Positions 62,879 through 64,000 of a stretch of DNA of 64,000 nucleotides are shown here, piece by piece (within the stretch, counting starts at the first letter, position 1; each line of letters opens with the position of its first letter). The DNA comes from Mucilaginibacter glaciei. Its GTDB lineage: Bacteria > Bacteroidota > Bacteroidia > Sphingobacteriales > Sphingobacteriaceae. The position numbers were made by a program, and so were the translations under genes. The stretch lies in NCBI RefSeq assembly GCF_014773245.1, contig NZ_JACWMX010000001.1, forward strand, positions 558,001 through 622,000. The letters run 5' to 3'. Under the pieces are notes generated by a model. It made no database searches and had not been told where the DNA came from. It was given only the letters and a program-made list of their open reading frames with translations.

Positions 62879-63538
62879 TTACCTGTTCAAGTACCCGTAA
62901 GTGATTAATTCAGAGCGATCTGCAATAGGTTTGGTAGCGCCGTTTGTTATCATAATAATGCGGTCGCTTACATCCAGGATATTGTAATACTGATGATCGG
63001 TAACTATAATGCCTTTATGTCGCGCACAGGTTTTAATAATGGGCTTAAATTCATCGGCCTGGATGGGAGAGATGTGGGTGAAGGGCTCGTCAAGCAAAAT
63101 GAAATCGGCACGGCTGTAAATGATCATCAGCATTTCCAGTTGGCGCAACTCGCCGCCCGATAGCTGATCAGGCTTTTTATGGCCGTGCTGCCGGTAAATA
63201 TCCAACCCGCTAAATTCGGCCCATGATCGGTCGTCAACTAACATTTTGGCTAATTCGCTTATCCGTATATTTTTGGGCAGGTAGCTTTGTTGTGGCAGGT
63301 AAGCGATGTGGTTGTTGTGATAGCCTTTGTGAATGTATTGATCATCGATGCTGACGTATTTGTACGCGGCTTTTAACGTACCAAATATAATGCGCAACAA
63401 AGACGATTTACCACAACCGTTCCTGCCAAGTATACCTACAACTTCGCCTTGTGTACAATTCAGGGATACGTCCTGCAATATGCTGCGGCCATCAAATTCC
63501 AGCTGTACGCTATCAACCTTTAACGTTTGCGGCGGCAT
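62879..63538 (-). CDS. ABC transporter ATPase, paired with a small membrane protein
   Basis: A 219-residue ABC ATPase. Walker A LGRNGCGKSSLL, Q-loop YLPQQSYLP, signature LSGGELRQLE, Walker B FILLDEPFTHIS, H-loop VTDHQY. The ATPase domain is complete, and the opening TLKVDSVQLEFDGRSILQDVSL resembles branched-chain/LptB-like groups, but no specific substrate class is obvious. The start overlaps the end of the membrane gene by 26 bases. Since the only nearby membrane protein is just over 100 residues, the transport unit is unusual or the permease is encoded elsewhere. Confidence 0.9.
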   Translation of the reverse strand: MPPQTLKVDSVQLEFDGRSILQDVSLNCTQGEVVGILGRNGCGKSSLLRIIFGTLKAAYKYVSIDDQYIHKGYHNNHIAYLPQQSYLPKNIRISELAKMLVDDRSWAEFSGLDIYRQHGHKKPDQLSGGELRQLEMLMIIYSRADFILLDEPFTHISPIQADEFKPIIKTCARHKGIIVTDHQYYNILDVSDRIIMITNGATKPIADRSELITYGYLNR

Positions 63539-63839
63539 GGCAAATAAGTGTGAGTGGAATAATTAAAAGGAGAGAGGCTAAAGCATCTGCCAGGCAGCTG
63601 TATATAAACAATCGCCTGATCGTGACACCTGCGTTACGGTAATAAAAGTAAGTGTTCGATGCAGTATAATAATGTAAACTAGCAGCGGCGGCAAATCCGC
63701 ATAACTTACAAAAAAGGAGGGCCACCGGATTAAAACCGGCGGCTAAACCTGTAAGTACGAAGCACAACAAGGTAAAAGAAATATTGTACAGCCAAAGTGT
63801 ACGATAATATTGTGCAGTAAGAGTGTATAGGCGGCTCAT
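63513..63839 (-). CDS. Small membrane protein coupled to the ABC ATPase
   Basis: A 108-residue hydrophobic protein (ATG 63839; TTG precedes it). Three TM stretches can be drawn: LYNISFTLLCFVLTGLAAG (about 19-37), VALLFCKLCGFAAAASLHYY (about 41-60) and LFIYSCLADALASLLLIIPLTLI (about 78-100). Between them lies a loop with paired Tyr and Arg. No known family. It overlaps the ABC ATPase gene by 26 bases, so it is its likely partner. It may be preceded by the sensor kinase gene. Confidence 0.75.
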   Translation of the reverse strand: MSRLYTLTAQYYRTLWLYNISFTLLCFVLTGLAAGFNPVALLFCKLCGFAAAASLHYYTASNTYFYYRNAGVTIRRLFIYSCLADALASLLLIIPLTLICHAAANVKG

Positions 63840-63903
63840 CAACAGCTACCTATACGTAAGTTTCTAAAATAAATTGTGCTTCAATAATTATTTATCCCCG
63901 GCA

Positions 63904-64000
63904 TTAAACCGCTAGCGGTAAGGTAAAATAAAAGCGGCTTCCTGCACCTATTTCACTTTCTACACCTATCTGGCCACCCTGCGCATTAATAAAGTCCTTC
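63904..64000 (-). CDS. Sensor histidine kinase, C-terminal fragment
   Basis: Only the last 31 codons are in the window. They read [20 protein letters not shown] and SRFYFTLPL, the G2 box and final strand of an HATPase_c domain, so this is the end of a sensor histidine kinase. The rest is outside the window. The gene is in the same direction as the small ABC unit, 64 bases before it. Confidence 0.88.
   Translation of the reverse strand, partial: KDFINAQGGQIGVESEIGAGSRFYFTLPLAV

Overview
The window looks like chromosomal DNA of a Bacteroidota bacterium of the Sphingobacteriaceae type (Mucilaginibacter/Pedobacter-like). This is inferred from several things seen here: -7 boxes of the form TAnnTTTG instead of E. 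coli-type promoters, almost no Shine-Dalgarno sequences, a fused MurF-alanine racemase, a eukaryote-like type II glutamine synthetase, a ThuA/sorbosone-dehydrogenase/PKD/cytochrome c fusion next to a TonB-dependent receptor, and a TlpA-like thioredoxin lipid-envelope protein. The content is mostly housekeeping and envelope metabolism. I see no prophage, integrase, insertion sequence, CRISPR array or rRNA. The species cannot be fixed from the sequence alone.

Layout. 1-1889: two family 2 glycosyltransferases, the first cut by the window edge. 2042-7555: M1 aminopeptidase, AraC-type regulator, malate:quinone oxidoreductase, small lipoprotein. 7831-11844: a glutamine group (GSII, gamma-glutamylcyclotransferase-like protein, a second GS-family enzyme) and a kinase-like protein. 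11952-15068: HAD hydrolase, GH43 glycosidase and aldose 1-epimerase, tightly spaced. 15119-25198: a molybdenum-cofactor island (mocA-like; moaA-moeA-moaC-mobA-moeB; moaD-moaE; fdhD-small ORF-FdhF/YdeP oxidoreductase) that makes, matures and uses Moco. 25219-36504: small metabolic genes, a TonB receptor, the 892-residue ThuA/GSDH/cytochrome fusion, a frameshifted DoxX-like gene, and an SDR-TetR pair with two clear palindromic operators. 36562-46087: phosphoesterase, two tRNA genes (Gly-GCC, Leu-UAA) with a textbook promoter, recX, murF-alr, DUF502 protein, two tandem paralogous MFS exporters, TlpA-like protein. 46161-64000: LOG protein, sodium:solute symporter, lone trpA, nhaA, YciO/YrdC protein, YceI, sucC, a lolD operon with a nucleophile-less HAD protein, S41 protease, smc, PhzF, M28 peptidase, a small ABC system, and the 3' end of a sensor kinase gene.

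Genes that clearly work together are the Moco island (cofactor synthesis feeding one bis-MGD-type oxidoreductase), the HAD/GH43/epimerase run (plant polysaccharide sugar use), the SDR-TetR unit (probably self-regulated), and moaD-moaE. Non-coding sequence is short and AT-rich, with good hairpin terminators between convergent genes and several small inverted repeats. No wholly new system is evident. The best leads are the small protein locked by overlaps between fdhD and the oxidoreductase gene, the degenerate MobB-like domain fused to MobA, the catalytically altered HAD protein behind lolD, the ABC ATPase paired with a tiny membrane protein, the paired TetR operators, and a recurring pattern of -7 boxes only 3-7 bases before start codons.
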